Shown here piece after piece: positions 1-12,735 of a stretch of 64,000 nt of DNA (its first letter is position 1; each line of letters starts with the position of its first letter). The notes beneath the pieces are model-generated. The model made no database searches. It was not told the origin of the DNA and worked only from the letters and a program-made list of their open reading frames with translations. The position numbers and the translations under genes were made by a program. Location: positions 11,918,031 through 11,982,030 of the forward strand of contig NC_091019.1 in assembly GCF_041296385.1 (NCBI RefSeq). The letters run 5' to 3'. This DNA is from Aphelocoma coerulescens (taxonomy: Eukaryota; Chordata; Aves; Passeriformes; Corvidae).

Positions 1-70
1 ACTTAGGTTGGAAAAGACCTTCAAATCCTCAAGTCCAACCATAAATCTGACCCATGCCTACAGCCCTCCC
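1..70 (-). repeat. CR1 LINE 3' tail, cut by the window edge
   Basis: The + strand begins with an AGGTTGGAAAAGACCTTC-like block followed by AAGTCCAACC. This is the reverse complement of the usual CR1 3' end, where the text runs 'ggttggact..gatgatcttgaaggtcttttccaacct'. The element is therefore on the minus strand. Similarity fades after about base 60-70. How far the copy extends to the left cannot be seen. Family assignment is from the remembered CR1 consensus and was not tested by alignment. Confidence 0.7.
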
Positions 71-3000
71 TGCTCCTGGATCCTTAGACAATAACTGCAA
101 CAGAAATATTCTCAAGTTTTGATATCCCACAGTTTTATTCTCTACTGATAAAGTGAAGGAACAGGAAATACACTTTTAAATTCCAGGTTAAAATGAAAGA
201 AACCTGAAACAAACAGTTATTTTTTTTCTCACATGTACAAGGGATTTCAAAAAAAAACCTAACGAAGGAGCTGAAGGAGCAGGTGCCCTGGAAAAAACAC
301 AACTGGATGTGAAAGTTTGAGAAAGAAAGATCAGTGCAGGTACTGTTTCATGGTTTTCTCCTTAAAATATTACAGGGACACTGAGAAGTTATCTGCTGGA
401 CATACTAACTCATTCTAGCAGCAGACCATTGTTTAAATTCACTGTTATTCCATTACCATATGGAAGGCAACTGAGGACATAGTGTAATAAAAATTAAAAT
501 AAAAAGGGGAGTTTCCTATGAAAATTTGAAAGAGAATATCAGATCATACAACCAATGTCAAAAACTATTATATTTTAAATTATCTATACTTTTAATAAAA
601 ATTATAACCTAAGATTTGAACAAAATTAATATAAAAAGCAGATATATTTATGATCCCTTATGATCACTATTGTCTGCTTCTTTTCTTATGGAATAGGGAC
701 ATATTAATCCAATTTACAAATGCACAACTTCAAGGAAAACCACTTCAAGACCAAAGAATAGAACTCCTGGATTCTTGACTTAATTCAGCCCATGTCTACT
801 GGGAGAAGGGCAAAAAGAGGGTGTCCTTCTAGGAAAATAACAACACTACTATAAAATAGGAGCCATCTGTTTTGGGTTGTTACTTCTCTTTATGAATAAA
901 TATCGCGTAAACTGAATAGCTGAGCAGAAATTAAAATCTTATATGAACCAAAAGGATTTGGATCACACCTCCAGACTTTTGTCAAATGGTAAACGAACCA
1001 GTTTCTGAAGGCTGGAAGAGCAGAGGAAAACACATATGCTGAACAACCCCTGAGACAAAGGAAGCTAAACTCAGATTACTTCAATTTTCTGAAAGGTTTC
1101 AGCAAAGGTTATACGGGATTTCAAATATAGAAAGTAAATAGGACAAGAACTGGCATTATTGCTGGCATTTCTAGCATTTACTAATTTGGGTATTTACACA
1201 CTGGGAAATCTCTGCATAATTTCACTGTTTAAATCCATCGATGGAAGGTGCATTGATATTTTTGGTCAGTGAATTTGCTTTAGTTCAGAAATAAGGTTTC
1301 TTCAAATTCTGCTAAGAACTGCAAGGAGAAAATGGAGGAAGAACAGATGATTTGCAACTCTGCCTTCTGTTGAAGATGGGTGATTTTTTTCCATACTCTG
1401 TCAAGGAAAAAGAGAAGAAGATAATGGTTAGAGCGCACTGCAGTGACACAGTGCCAAGGTTCTTTTTCTGGTTTTTGTTTGGTTGGGGTTTTTTTGGGGT
1501 TGAACAGGTCACTACTGTGGTATAGTTCAGATATTCTTAATTCCCATTTGGAAAGTCTGAAGGAGGACACTCAAATACAAGAGAACTCTTGGAATAAGAG
1601 CTCCAAAACCCCGAAATATCTTTGTTTGTTACATTATTTGTAAAGGCAATAGCAAACAATACATGAAAATAAAGTGAAACTAAAATTCCCTTGATGCTAA
1701 GGAAAACCAGGCAATGTTCTACTCATTTATTTAATAAAAACCAAGCAACAAAACCAAAAACCTACCAAAATCTGTTACTCATACAAAATGAGGCAAATTT
1801 TGTGAGGTTTGGAGATTAGTTATGTCAGTAATGCAGAGCTTATTGTCTTTCCAGCTCATAGTTTAAAAAGGTCATTTATATGATTTTCTTTGATCTCTGT
1901 AGATTGTCGGTCTTTCTGTCAGAGCCTATTGGAAATGCTCCTGATGAGATAATTGTAAAATTAATAGATTCAACATGAAACTTGATTAAAAACAGCCCAC
2001 TTGATTTCAAGAGCAGGAACACAATAAATACTCAATTGTCTTGCTGGAATTCATCTAGTTTGAGGGGGTATATTGTGTGTAAAGACTGTATCAGCTGGAC
2101 TCGGGAAATTCTGTTAGGTTCACACAAGGAAATTTCCTTTTAAGGAACCCATGAGGGTCTGGACCGGAGGAGAAGCCCCAAAGAGGCGAGGCATCTGGCC
2201 AAATATAATTTTCAGGCTTTTTATTACCACCCAGACCACTCTGTGTTTTTTCAGAGCATGGAACAGATAATGCATTTTTGTTTCTGGGAAGAAAAAAATC
2301 TAAAACTTGAAGTAATCCCCAACAACACTTTCAGTTCTAATTTGTCAGATTATCTTGGCACAAAGTAGATAATAAATCATGACCCAAAAGTTCTTTTTCA
2401 CTTAAGATGCCTCTTCTGAAGGGTTCTTTCCTTCTGATTAAAGATTTGAATCTTTAAATTGCCCTGATTACAAACTGCCAAACAACTCACGGCGCCAGAG
2501 CATTCTCGAGAAGTTCATCAGCCCAGCATCCAGCACAGCCACCAGCCCTGCAGGGGACTGAAGGACGTGGCAAAGGCACTGGGGCAGGGGTGGCTGCCAG
2601 AAAACCCAGCCAAGGCAGCGCCCATTTTCCCTCCCACAGGCAGCATCTTCAGCTAAGAGAGCATTTGCAGCCACGGAGGGAGTTCAGCTTGAGCTTTAAA
2701 TCACACAACCTCTTCTCTTCTGAGGGGAACTCATCCCTGTGCCATTGCTGGTGTGCTCTGCGAGAGCTGTATTTTGTGAGACATGTCTGACACTGATGAC
2801 AGCAAAGACAATAAATCCATCATGCTTCAAACAGCATTTTTGGGAGAATTAAGAGAGGCTGTTTCTGCTGGCTGAAGCCTCCTGTCCATGAGCCTCAGCT
2901 TTCCCCTTCAGCTGGCTCTTTAGCAGCAAGAATGCAAGTGGGAATCATGTTGTGAACAAACAGTCTGACTGCTGCAAGTCTACTCTACATCTTTATAGAA

Positions 3001-3700
3001 AAAATACAAATTAGCATGCTTCTTCTATATATAATGGAAGCAAATTGCCTGGAAGAAATCCTACAGCTACCCACTTTACGATTTACTTGACAAACATTTA
3101 TTTCCAGTCAGAAACACAGTGATTTTTTGACAAAGGCAATTGTGGAACTTCTGGGGTCTGTACAAGGAAAGGCTGTACCAAGGAAAACAAACACACATTT
3201 ACAAAAGGCACTCTTATTTTACTGCTGTATAAATTATGTCATCTCAGTATCTGGGTTTAGCTGTAAAAATACTTTTGACATCACTGTAACACTTGAGGAA
3301 ACCCTCTTTTATTAAGGAAAGAACAAAAATCATTTTAGTCCCTGAAACAAAATTAAAATCCTATACCAAACAAAGTTTCCTTTGAACAAAAATAAGAACA
3401 AAAGACTCCATAAAGCCTCTCAAAGATTTTGTTTCTGCCAGCCTGACTTATAGGAAAGGCCTTCAGACACATCAGCCAGGCACAGACAGCAGAGGGAAAG
3501 CAGAGCAAAGATTAAGAAGGTCCTGGTGAGTTTGTTTCCAGATCCCAGCAGGAAAACCACAGCACAGTCAGGACATTGCGTGTGCACAGACACAAAACCT
3601 TGTACATTTGTTTTTGATCAACTAAGACCAACTAAGTTTACTCTGAGTTTAGACCCTTTGAGCCACACATATAAGACTAAGAAGAAAATAAGCAAAATAC

Positions 3701-3720
3701 AAACAAACAAACAAACAAAC
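3701..3720. repeat. (AAAC)5 microsatellite
   Basis: Five perfect tandem AAAC units lie in a longer A/C-rich stretch (about 3685-3745). It is a simple repeat with no gene association visible. Confidence 0.95.
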
Positions 3721-5576
3721 TAAACACCCCAGCAAACCCCAAAACTCTAAAAGCCCCCCACTCAAGCTCATCTCATATTTTCACATATGACTATCCTACT
3801 AATAAATACATTTTTAAAGGGACAATTAGAGCAAATATTACCAACCTTCATGCCTATATGTGCTGAATTACATATTCCATTTTTTACATTTAATTTTAGT
3901 GCAGATCTATAAGGGGAAATTGGTAAACACAATTTATCATACAGAAGCAAAGAGGAAAAGGGATTACAGTTTACTGTCAAATTTGCAACCCTCTGAGCAC
4001 AAGCACATTAGAATAACTCTATTCCATTATATCCTAAACCCATCTCCTCCTGCCTCCAGCACTGGGTAACCAGGAATGGGAAAAATGTTCAGGCTGTGCT
4101 ACTTTCTCCAGCACACCGTGCCAGCCTTGCCTGTGTAAGGAGGAAAAGGATAATGACATAACTGGGCTTTCTCTGCACTGACAAAGGACATCTGGGGTTT
4201 AAAATGTTGCAGAATATTATCCCCAGGCTTTCACAGTCCCTGGTTTTTGCATTTCACACATCTAACTACCCATACATACACTTGGAGCTGGAACCTGAAG
4301 AGATGATAAAACAGAACCTAATTTTTGGATGAAGGTCAATATCTACTTACAGGCTGTGTTTCAGATGCAGATACAAAGGTATTTAAAATGAAGAGCTGAT
4401 CAGCTTGTCAGGCCATGTTCACCACTGTAAAGTCTAGTACATTAACAAGGGCCAGTGACAGCACAGTAAAGGTGAAATCCCCCCTCCTCAAAAAACCAAA
4501 AAAAGCCACATCAGTTTCACCAAACCTGGAGAAAATCCTGCCTTTTCCTTTTGCCTGATTCTCTTTGGTTCCCTTTTAGTTTTAAGACACTGTCACTGAA
4601 GTTTAGACATCATGTCACATCATCCAAGGGAACCTGAGAGGAAGACTGAGCATTGGGAAGTTTATGCACTCACTCATGCATCTGTAAAGCATTGGAAAAC
4701 CGCACACTTATCGAGATGGGCACAGGCAGAGTGGTTAATTTTTACATTTTTTTCTCCTGTGCACTAATCCCATGGAAATCTCCAGCAAATTACAGGCAAG
4801 GGCATGGACACACACTAGCAGGCAAAAGGCTGAAACCTCAGAAATAAGGGTAAACCAGCAGGTTCTAAACACAACTGGTCAGCAACCCCTCAGAGTCAGA
4901 GGTGTGGGCCAGCTGCAGACTCGTGTCCTGCCTTGCCACGGCTTTGGAGAGAACACAGAGTTTTGCACAGGCTACTTCCAGGGTTTCTGCCTGCTGAACG
5001 AGTCAACAGTCTGTCCAGGGCTGCTGCTGACAATTCTCAGCAGTAAAAGTTGCTGTTAAATCTTGAATTAGTTTGAAGTCAGGCTCATTAAATTCGGAAA
5101 TGAGCTATAAAGATGTTTTCAAAAAGGATGAGCAAGTGAGTAAATTTTTAATTACTTATCAAGGAAGGGTTTTCAGTAGAGGTCATCTTTGCAACTATGC
5201 AAAGCAATAAATATAACAGATTTATAGCTGGTTTTGTTTTCATGATGAACACCCAGGATTTGAAGGGAGTACAGAGATCAAAAATGGCTTGCTTTGACCA
5301 ATATTTATGTAATATTCTGTCTCCCAGCACACAGACAGAAAAAAGCATGAACAAAACATTCTCTCCTTCTTAAAGGAAATAATCTGTGTATTTACATTCA
5401 AACAAAAATAATGAGACCTTCTGTTCAAGTCATCCTAAAACTTCCTCACACTCCAATCATACAAAGACACACTTTGATCAAATCCTGGCACTTGTACAGC
5501 GAGTTCAACTGCTGGAAGGTTCTGCAGGTCATTCCTTGTAGCTCTGCTTGTTCATTCTCACATTTAATCTGCCTGC

Positions 5577-5605
5577 ATCGATCCAACGAACGCGAATCGA
5601 TAGCG
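5577..5605. other. Isolated CpG-dense patch with two ATCGAT palindromes
   Basis: Six CpG dinucleotides (5579, 5587, 5591, 5593, 5598, 5604) fall within 27 bases, while the surrounding kilobases have very few. Two ATCGAT palindromes (5577-5582 and 5596-5601) flank a CGCG core. Whether this is functional (a protected or conserved site) or chance is not decidable here. No ORF or repeat boundary coincides with it. Confidence 0.6.
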
Positions 5606-5677
5606 ACAAGGTGATGCACTGAAATCATCATTCAGGCCACTGTGGTTTATGGCACTCCATGCTTTAGGTTCTGGCTT

Positions 5678-5731
5678 GCCCTAGACCTGGAGTTTACCCT
5701 GCGTGCCTTGGACCTGGAGTTTACCCCTCTG
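5678..5731. repeat. 27-bp tandem duplication, two copies
   Basis: The core GACCTGGAGTTTACCC appears at 5684 and again at 5711. The spacing is exactly 27 bp and the flanks are similar (GCCCTA versus GCCTTG before it). This looks like a small local duplication. An open frame of 85 codons crosses it but resembles no known protein. Confidence 0.85.
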
Positions 5732-8176
5732 CCTGCAGGAGCAGTGGTGCTGGACAGAGCAGATGCCCTCACCACCTGCAGTGAATTTTGGGATGTGGTT
5801 TCCTTCCCCCACCACCAGGCAATTCCTCATTTTCTGCCATGGGTAATCCAGAAGTCCTTTCCCTACCAGCCAATTGTATCTGAGATCAGGAGACTTTAAT
5901 GCACCCTGAAATGTAAATAATGCCCAACACACAAACACCTCTCAAAATCTTGGGTCTGGCTTTATCAAGGGCTTCCACAGCACCACAAATAGCTTTTAAC
6001 GCATTTTAGTTGGTCAGAGAACATCCTTGCACCCACTAAGCCCTTCACTCAGCCATCATCACAGGACCAGATGGCTCTTGAGCTTCACCACACCACCACC
6101 AAACTTGGACTGCCACAACCTGCCAGCACCAGTGCTCTGCACAAGGCAGCAGAATAAATCAGACCCACCATAGAGCAGCACTGGGTGGTTGCAGATGACA
6201 GGGTATTTTTGTTTCCAGAACAACAGAAAATGGAGATTTTGAGGCTGAGAGAAAGCATGTCAAAACGAGAACCTTTTGCTTCTGAATAATTCTTTTCACT
6301 AAAGTTAGATCAGCTTCAATAACACACAACTGGGGAAAGGATACTCCGAGCAAACCTAGGAAAGATGTGACATGACACCCCAGCAGAGAAAAAGAACTGA
6401 TCTGTGAGAGTATGAAGCAGGGAACATTTTACATTATTACATGTTATCACATTATACATATTATACATTCTTATTCTACTACACAGCTGTATTCCCTGGT
6501 TATGCCAAAGTGCAGTTTAGCCCTGACTTTCAATCCTTCCCTCTTCTGAACGTGCAAAGGATTGGCATCCTTGCTCCGGAGCATGAAATCTGGCTATAAG
6601 AGCTCATACTCAGCAGAGAGATTGCAGAACATATCAGTACCAGCAATGTTGTCTGCCACTTTGGTGAAACATCCCCACATCCTCTGAAATGCATTTCCAT
6701 GACAGACTGGCTTCACAAGGCCAAAACCAGTTTAGTTGATTATTTTCAGTACATATTCCCTCAGCACTCAAAAGATTTCAAAACATGACAACCTCTTACT
6801 GAGAAGTATATCCTTTCTGATGAGAATATCCAAGACTCTGAATTTGGAATATTTTCTGCATTACTAAAATCAAAAGCATTGAAAATCAAAAGTTTCAATT
6901 AAGTCAATCCTCAGTTTAACATTTCACGTTGTCAGTTTTTATACTCTGAACCCAAAAATGTGACAAAATCAGTGTAAAGAAAATAAGAAACCATTAACTA
7001 GCAGAACTTAGCTGTAAATACCTCAACAATATGCAATGCTCCTGTGGTTTGGTAAATGTAATCTATTGATAAACTTCTCCCTTATGAAGCAGCCTGTCTG
7101 AAAAAAACAAGTCATGGAGTGATTAATTAAAAAACATATCAATAAATGACTTAAAAGAGATTCTAATTTGAAAACTAAGTACTGATCATATTGCCTCTCA
7201 CTGTCAGAAAATCTGAAGACACTGTCAGAAATCAAGTACACTTTTGCCCTTTTAAGGGTGAGCTCTGCCATAAAGAAAAGTCATCAGAAGCAATAGTTCT
7301 TAATTTTACTTAAGTATATTTATTATAAAGCCTCAAACTTGGAGTATTTAACATTTCATTCTAAATGCTTACAGTACTCTGAGATTAAGTGCAACTTTGA
7401 AGACCAGCATCAGCTTTTACTGCTTTTTAAAGTGTCATGAAGCAATAAACTGCGTGATTTAGGTGGGTAAGGGAAGGTCCCAGAAAAACCCATCTGCTTT
7501 TGAGTAACACTGGAAGGAATCAACTCCCAGTTTGAATTTCAAATTCTCCAGGTATCTAAACTTGTAGTGTCCCAATATCCCCAGCACTTTTTCCTTTTTT
7601 GAGAAAACCAACACAACCATTTCTTGAGGGAGCACATAAACAGGGAGCTGGAGACTACTGAGGCACAGGACTTGCTCAGTCCTGAGGGAAGCCTTGAGCC
7701 AAACTCTCTCTCTGTAGGAAATATTTTTCCACTTGTGGTCTTTGGAGCCTGCTTTGCCATGAGGACACAGCACCAGTAGGTGTAGCACAAAGTGCCTTCC
7801 CCAGCCCCTTCATCCCTCGCTGCTCTCACTCCTGCAGCAGGTGGTGGAGGGAGGATGAATTATCTCCAGAGGAACCTGCTGCTATTTCACTGCCAAGACT
7901 GAGGCTCAAGCCACCGAGCTGCTACATCAAAGATCATTCCACTACCTTCACTTTTAGTCAATTTATGAGGAGTGCACTCTGTGCATTTTTTAACACAGAC
8001 CAAAGGTACCAAGCTTCAGCAGATGGCACAGAAATATGCACTCCTAGTGCACAGAGCCAGGCTCCTGGGGCTCTGATTCCATGACAATGAGTTAATTTTC
8101 ATCCCTGCTCTCTTTCAACACAAAGTAGGTGCTCATAGACTGGTCTGCACTCCTGCTACCTTGAAATACTCTTCAG

Positions 8177-8216
8177 ATGTGCCTAACCTTATTCTGATGT
8201 GTCTAACCTTATTCTG
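8177..8216. repeat. 20-bp tandem duplication, two copies
   Basis: Two adjacent 20-bp units (8177-8196 and 8197-8216) differ at one position: ATGTGC versus ATGTGT, each followed by CTAACCTTATTCTG. It is a simple local duplication. Confidence 0.9.
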
Positions 8217-11200
8217 TAGCATCTCTTCCACCACAATTTAAGTTCTTGCAGAAACCATCTTATAGTCTGTGTTCCAAATCTGGGTTCTGGACTCTGTGCT
8301 TGTACAATCAACGACAAAAATTAAGTGTTGTAGCACTTAAATTCAAGGCAACCTGGATTTTTATTTTGCCTCATTTTGCAGTCAGCTACTAACCCATATA
8401 ATTATTTATGTTTCAATATAAAATTCTTAATTTAAAGTGCAAAAGAAAAGCATCGCAGTTAAAAAGAATATACCTTATCTATGTTTATACCTAATTAGCG
8501 TGGATGCATTTTTTCAAAATGCATCCAGGAATCTGGCAATTCAATTTCTGATCCCAAATCCACCAAGATATATAAAGAACTGCACTCCAGTTTTACAGAC
8601 CACCCTGGATACAGTAGCATTTGTGCAGAGACTATTTATTAAGTTCTGTCTTGGAAGACTTACAACGGGGAAAAGCAAAGTCATGCCAGGATGTGGTTGG
8701 TTTGATAAATAATGGAAGGAGATTTCATAATACAGAGCTCTATTATTCCTTCAGAGTAAAGTGCAACGGAGGAGGAAAGCTAATAACACAGCAGCATAAA
8801 TTTCTCCTAATGGAGAGACAGGCAGATTGGTTCCTGGAGGGGGGCAGGATTAGGGTTTGTACAAGGCCTAACAGCTGTAAGTTACTCCGGGTTTACTCAC
8901 TGGTGAAGAGCTCAGCACATCCAGGCAGGAGGGGCAGCACTGGAGCTGCTGAGCTCCCAGACACCGGAACGCACCCAGGCTGCTCGGCAGCCCCCTGGCC
9001 AGCCCTGCCCTGCTAACAAGTGACGGTACAGCATGCAACCTGGCGTGATTTCATTTGAGAAACAAACAATAAATGAAATTGCATTATTCTTCTATAGGGT
9101 TGAAAAGCACTCCAAGGCTTAGCTGCTGTCAGAACACCACGCTGCTAGGCAAGCAGCTGGAAAAAATACGGGAATTTTTGATGAAAATGAAATGCGTTTC
9201 AGATCTTTAAAAACTATCCTTCATTCAGTCTGCATTTCTGGTTTTGTAACCCCCCCAGGGTTCAGCCACCTTGTATATTTTGTCAGTTCTAGCTCTCCAA
9301 CCATCTACCACTGTCACCAGCTTCATTTGTGAGGGGGAACGTGGGGGTGTGATGGAATCATGCAGTAGAGCTGTTTGAACGATTCAGTGTTGTCTGGGTA
9401 TTCCTCTGCCATCTATCACCCAGAAATTTATACTGCTTTTCAGATCACTCAAAGGAATTAAAGCTCTTCAGGATATAATTTCTTTCCCTGCAATTTCTTT
9501 TCCTGGCAAAAGTAAAAAGAAGTTCAATCTGTTTTCACTGAATGTCCAAAAAAGTATTAGACCTCACACTCATGCTCAGACAGCTGAACATAAAGGTGTC
9601 TGGCTCTATATATCTTAATTTTCCTCTCCTGAAATCAAGAGCAATCATTGTATGGATACGGTGTAAAAGCATGTTCAAAGTGAGCCTCAGCTGAGGCAGA
9701 GATCATTTCCTTTTGATGCAGTACAACACAATCAACATCTGTGGGAAACAAAAGCCTCTCATAAGGGCTTACAGAGCACAAACAAAAGAGCGGCCCGAGG
9801 GGCAGATAATCAGTTTACACAGAACTCACTGTAGCCATGTTATCAAGATGGAAAACAGCGGCAGAAATTAGGCTGAAGTGAAATTGCATTTTAGGATTGC
9901 TAAGAGTGCGATCAAAGAGGGCACACTGCGCTGAGAACCACTCCCCTCGGCAGGCAGCTGGTGCCACTCGTCACCTCAGCAGGCAAAGGGCTGAGCAGGC
10001 ACTGCCAGCTCCCGTCCCACAGTTCTGCTGTCACCGAGGGCAGGCAGAGCCCTTGAGCTGTCACCACTCTCAGAATCCCCCAGGAGAATCCGCTAGCAGC
10101 TAAAGGGACCTGGAGGATGGAGCACTTTGGAAACCGTCTGCAAACTGTAACTTGAAACACTCCAGCTCCCATCTCCTGCCCCGCCGCCGGCTGCCACCAG
10201 CTCGCCTGGATCTGTCACCACCCTGGCCCTGGTGACACGGGGACGGCAGCAGTGGCAGAAGCGGGGATGGGCAGAGCTGAGGCACGGCAGGGAAGGCACT
10301 GGAAGAGCTGGAGCAGCAGCGGGTCATGGGAGAGCAGCGGGAAGGTGAGCCCTGAGTGGGAAGGGCTCTTCCATCCACATCAGCCAAAATCTGAGGTGAG
10401 GAGCACTGACAGGCTGGCCCGGTGTTCTGACTTCACAGAAATGCAGCTCTTCAGCCAAAAAGTGGAAAAGTAACTTAGAATAAAAAATATCCGTTTTCTC
10501 CAAATAGAAAGCTCTGTTCCATCTGAAATGTAGAATTTATTTCTGAAATTACATTTCATTTAATCAATGCCTCTTTTCACCTTTAAAGCTTAATTTTGGG
10601 AGCTCTAAAAATAGAGCACAACTCAAAAGGGAAAAAATTTGCATCTTTGACCCTCATTTGTGAAGAATTTTGGTTCAATAACGATGGCTTTTCATTAATG
10701 ACTTCAGCATACCTTGTTTAGTTAACTATTTATCCAAAATAGCTTCTCTGGGTCTAACCATGGTCCCAAGGCATATCCACTTCTGTGCTACGTAAAGCTC
10801 TAAAGTACCATCCTCTGCCTGTCCCACTAGCATCACATCACAAAAACACAACACTTTCTACTATATTTTCGGTACTCTGCCATTTTTTTTAACCATACTG
10901 TGTCATAACATGAAGCATCTATTATTGCACCAGTCATAAAAGACCTCAGAGACTTGTAATAGATCGAATGCTACTAGCCCAGTCTGACATCAGAGGACTG
11001 AGGTCTAAAATGTTTCCTCAGAGGAACAAATGTCTGTAAATAACTGTATTGTGTTAAAAGGTCTGAGAGCAGCCACTTTACGACCTGCCCAGTGCCTGCT
11101 TTGAATGTGCTTCCCTGTAGAGACTCCAGCAGCATTTTATAAATTTAACAGTTACTATGGAAAGAGATTTTTATCCCACAGTAACTACTGTCTGGAGGCA

Positions 11201-11892
11201 ATTTCTTGGAATCTATTTAATTAAAGAAAAAAAAAAAAAAAAGCCTTAGGAGAAATCACCCCATTATATTTCAAAAACAATTATTTCTGTCATAATTCTG
11301 CTGATACTTTATGGGTATTGCCTTGTACTTTTTGCTTAATATAGGACTCAGACTCCCTCTGCATTCAGGAGGTGCCATGGGCCAGCAGGTGTCATTCTGG
11401 GCAAGGACTGACCAACCACAGGTTGCCATTTCACCACGACGGCACCCTCACTCTCCACACTCCGTATTCTCTATTGCCATCACCAAAGTAATGAAGCATC
11501 TGAGGTGAAAGACAGTAAAATATTCAGTATCACCACTATGAATTCTTCTGTTCCAGCTGCTTTGCTTCTCACTTCAAATTACAATCCTCTGCATAGCCAC
11601 AATATCCTAAGCAATTGCATCAGAAGTGATTAAGATATTACACAAAAATGAAGGATTATCAAACTGAGGGAATCCTGGCTGGAGTACAGAGATGAACAGA
11701 TGAGTAACTCTGATCCTGCATGGAAAATAAAGAAGTAAAATACATGTTCAACGGAATAAACTACCAGCTGTGACACAAATTAGAATTCCTCTCTTGACTT
11801 TCCTGGAGCTATGCTGATTTACATCAGGCAAAGATCTGTTCCATGGTTTAGCCTTGTCATGTATCATCAGTAGCTTCTTTGCACATTATTAA
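8217..11892. other. Non-coding sequence including a GC-rich block, no gene seen
   Basis: The longest open frame is 131 codons (8621-9016, +) and has no recognisable domain. The stretch includes a GC-rich segment around 9.9-10.4 kb, listed separately, and a 16-A run at 11227-11242. Segments such as 9030-9075 and 9775-9900 have the balanced, repeat-free look of possible conserved non-coding sequence, but that is only an impression. Confidence 0.55.
10180..10340. other. GC-rich, CpG-enriched block
   Basis: About ten CpGs occur in roughly 160 bases, starting with CCGCCGCCGG at 10181, inside a GC-rich interval of about 0.5 kb. It contains a perfect 8-bp inverted repeat, TGTCACCA (10213-10220) and TGGTGACA (10230-10237), separated by 9 bases. 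Overlapping 68-95 codon frames on both strands are expected from GC richness. It could be a small CpG island or an enhancer-like element, but no TATA box, transcription unit or exon is evident. Confidence 0.4.
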
Positions 11893-12488
11893 CTGTGTGC
11901 TGGAGGCCAATGCTCTCCTGGGGTGCATCAGAAAGAGCATTCCCAGCAGGAGTGATCCTGCTCCTCTGCTCAGCCCTGTGAAGCACATCTGGAGTGCTGT
12001 GCCCAGCTCTGGGCTCCTTGGGACAAGAGAGACATGGAGCTCCTGGAGCGGGTCCAGTGGAGGGTAACAAAGATGATAAAGGGACTGGAGCATCTCCTAT
12101 GAGGATGGACTGAGGGAGCTGGGCCTGTTCAGCCTCCAGGAGAGATGTCTGAGAGGGGACCCTGTCAATGTCTGTCAGAGTCTGCAGGGAGGGGTCAGAG
12201 GATGGAGCAGGCTCTGCTGGGTCGTGCCCAGCAATAGCACATGAGGCAATAGACAGAAACTGATCCACAGGAAGTTCCACGTAAACCTGAGGAAGAACTT
12301 CTTCACTGTGCAGTGACTGAGCACTGGGACACATTGCCCAGGGAGGCTGTGGAATCACCTCCCTGAGACATTCCAGAACCATCCGGACACAATCCTATGC
12401 CATGTGCTCTGAGGGGCCCTGCTTGAGCAGGGAGGCTGGACCAGGTGTCCCACTGTGGTCCTTTCCATCCTGACCACCCTGTGATCAT
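11893..12488 (+). mobile_element. CR1 LINE 3' fragment (sense, degenerate)
   Basis: The + strand follows the CR1 3' region in order. GGGGTGCATCAGAAAGAGCA comes first (about 11920), then the 'ctgctcagccctg' and 'catctggagtgctgtg' blocks. Next are 'gagacatggagctcctggagcgggtccag' (12030), 'gagctgggcctgttcagcct' (12116), 'ggaagttccac..gaagaacttcttcactgtg' (12270) and 'cctgcttgagcaggga' (12420). It ends in CTGTGATCA, as CR1 tails do. CR1 ORF2 normally encodes an endonuclease and reverse transcriptase for target-primed insertion; only the far C-terminal coding part and the 3' end are present here. Several small deletions break the sense frame. The 171-codon minus-strand frame at 11867-12382 is an antisense shadow of this copy. 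Confidence 0.9.
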
Positions 12489-12731
12489 TTTCTGTGTTGT
12501 TTCAGTTGTCTCCTCACTGCATCATCAGCAACACTCTTCAACATCCAGTCAGCCTCCTCCCTGATGTCCTCCATTTCAGCCTTATACTACAGTGACTGTC
12601 ACATAAAACAGTTCTTCTTGAAAAACGAAACACTTCTAAAACAGAAGTTATTTAGAGCTATACCAGTTATTCACCGAGGATCTGACATATTTGCTTTAAA
12701 TATCTGTTCTCCCTCTTTGTCTTGGAGTGAA
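12489..12731. other. Spacer between a CR1 fragment and an LTR, nothing seen
   Basis: About 240 bases of unique sequence separate the CR1 tail from the LTR candidate. A 70-codon frame starts here but has no recognisable features. Confidence 0.6.
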
Positions 12732-12735
12732 TTTA

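Larger units (their letters stand above)
71..8176. other. Unique AT-rich non-coding sequence, no gene seen
   Basis: No open frame exceeds about 110 codons, and none reads as a recognisable domain. I see no tRNA or rRNA and no splice-bounded coding block. Contents listed separately are an (AAAC)5 tract, a CpG-dense patch near 5.58 kb and a 27-bp tandem duplication near 5.68 kb. A short AT-rich stretch of TTACATTATTACAT-type imperfect repeats lies at about 6428-6476. Otherwise it looks like ordinary non-coding DNA; distal exons without long frames or regulatory elements cannot be excluded. Confidence 0.6.

Noticed and set aside
8621..9016. 131-codon open frame (+)
   Set aside because: No recognisable domain, biased composition at the GC-rich end, and no splice or promoter context.
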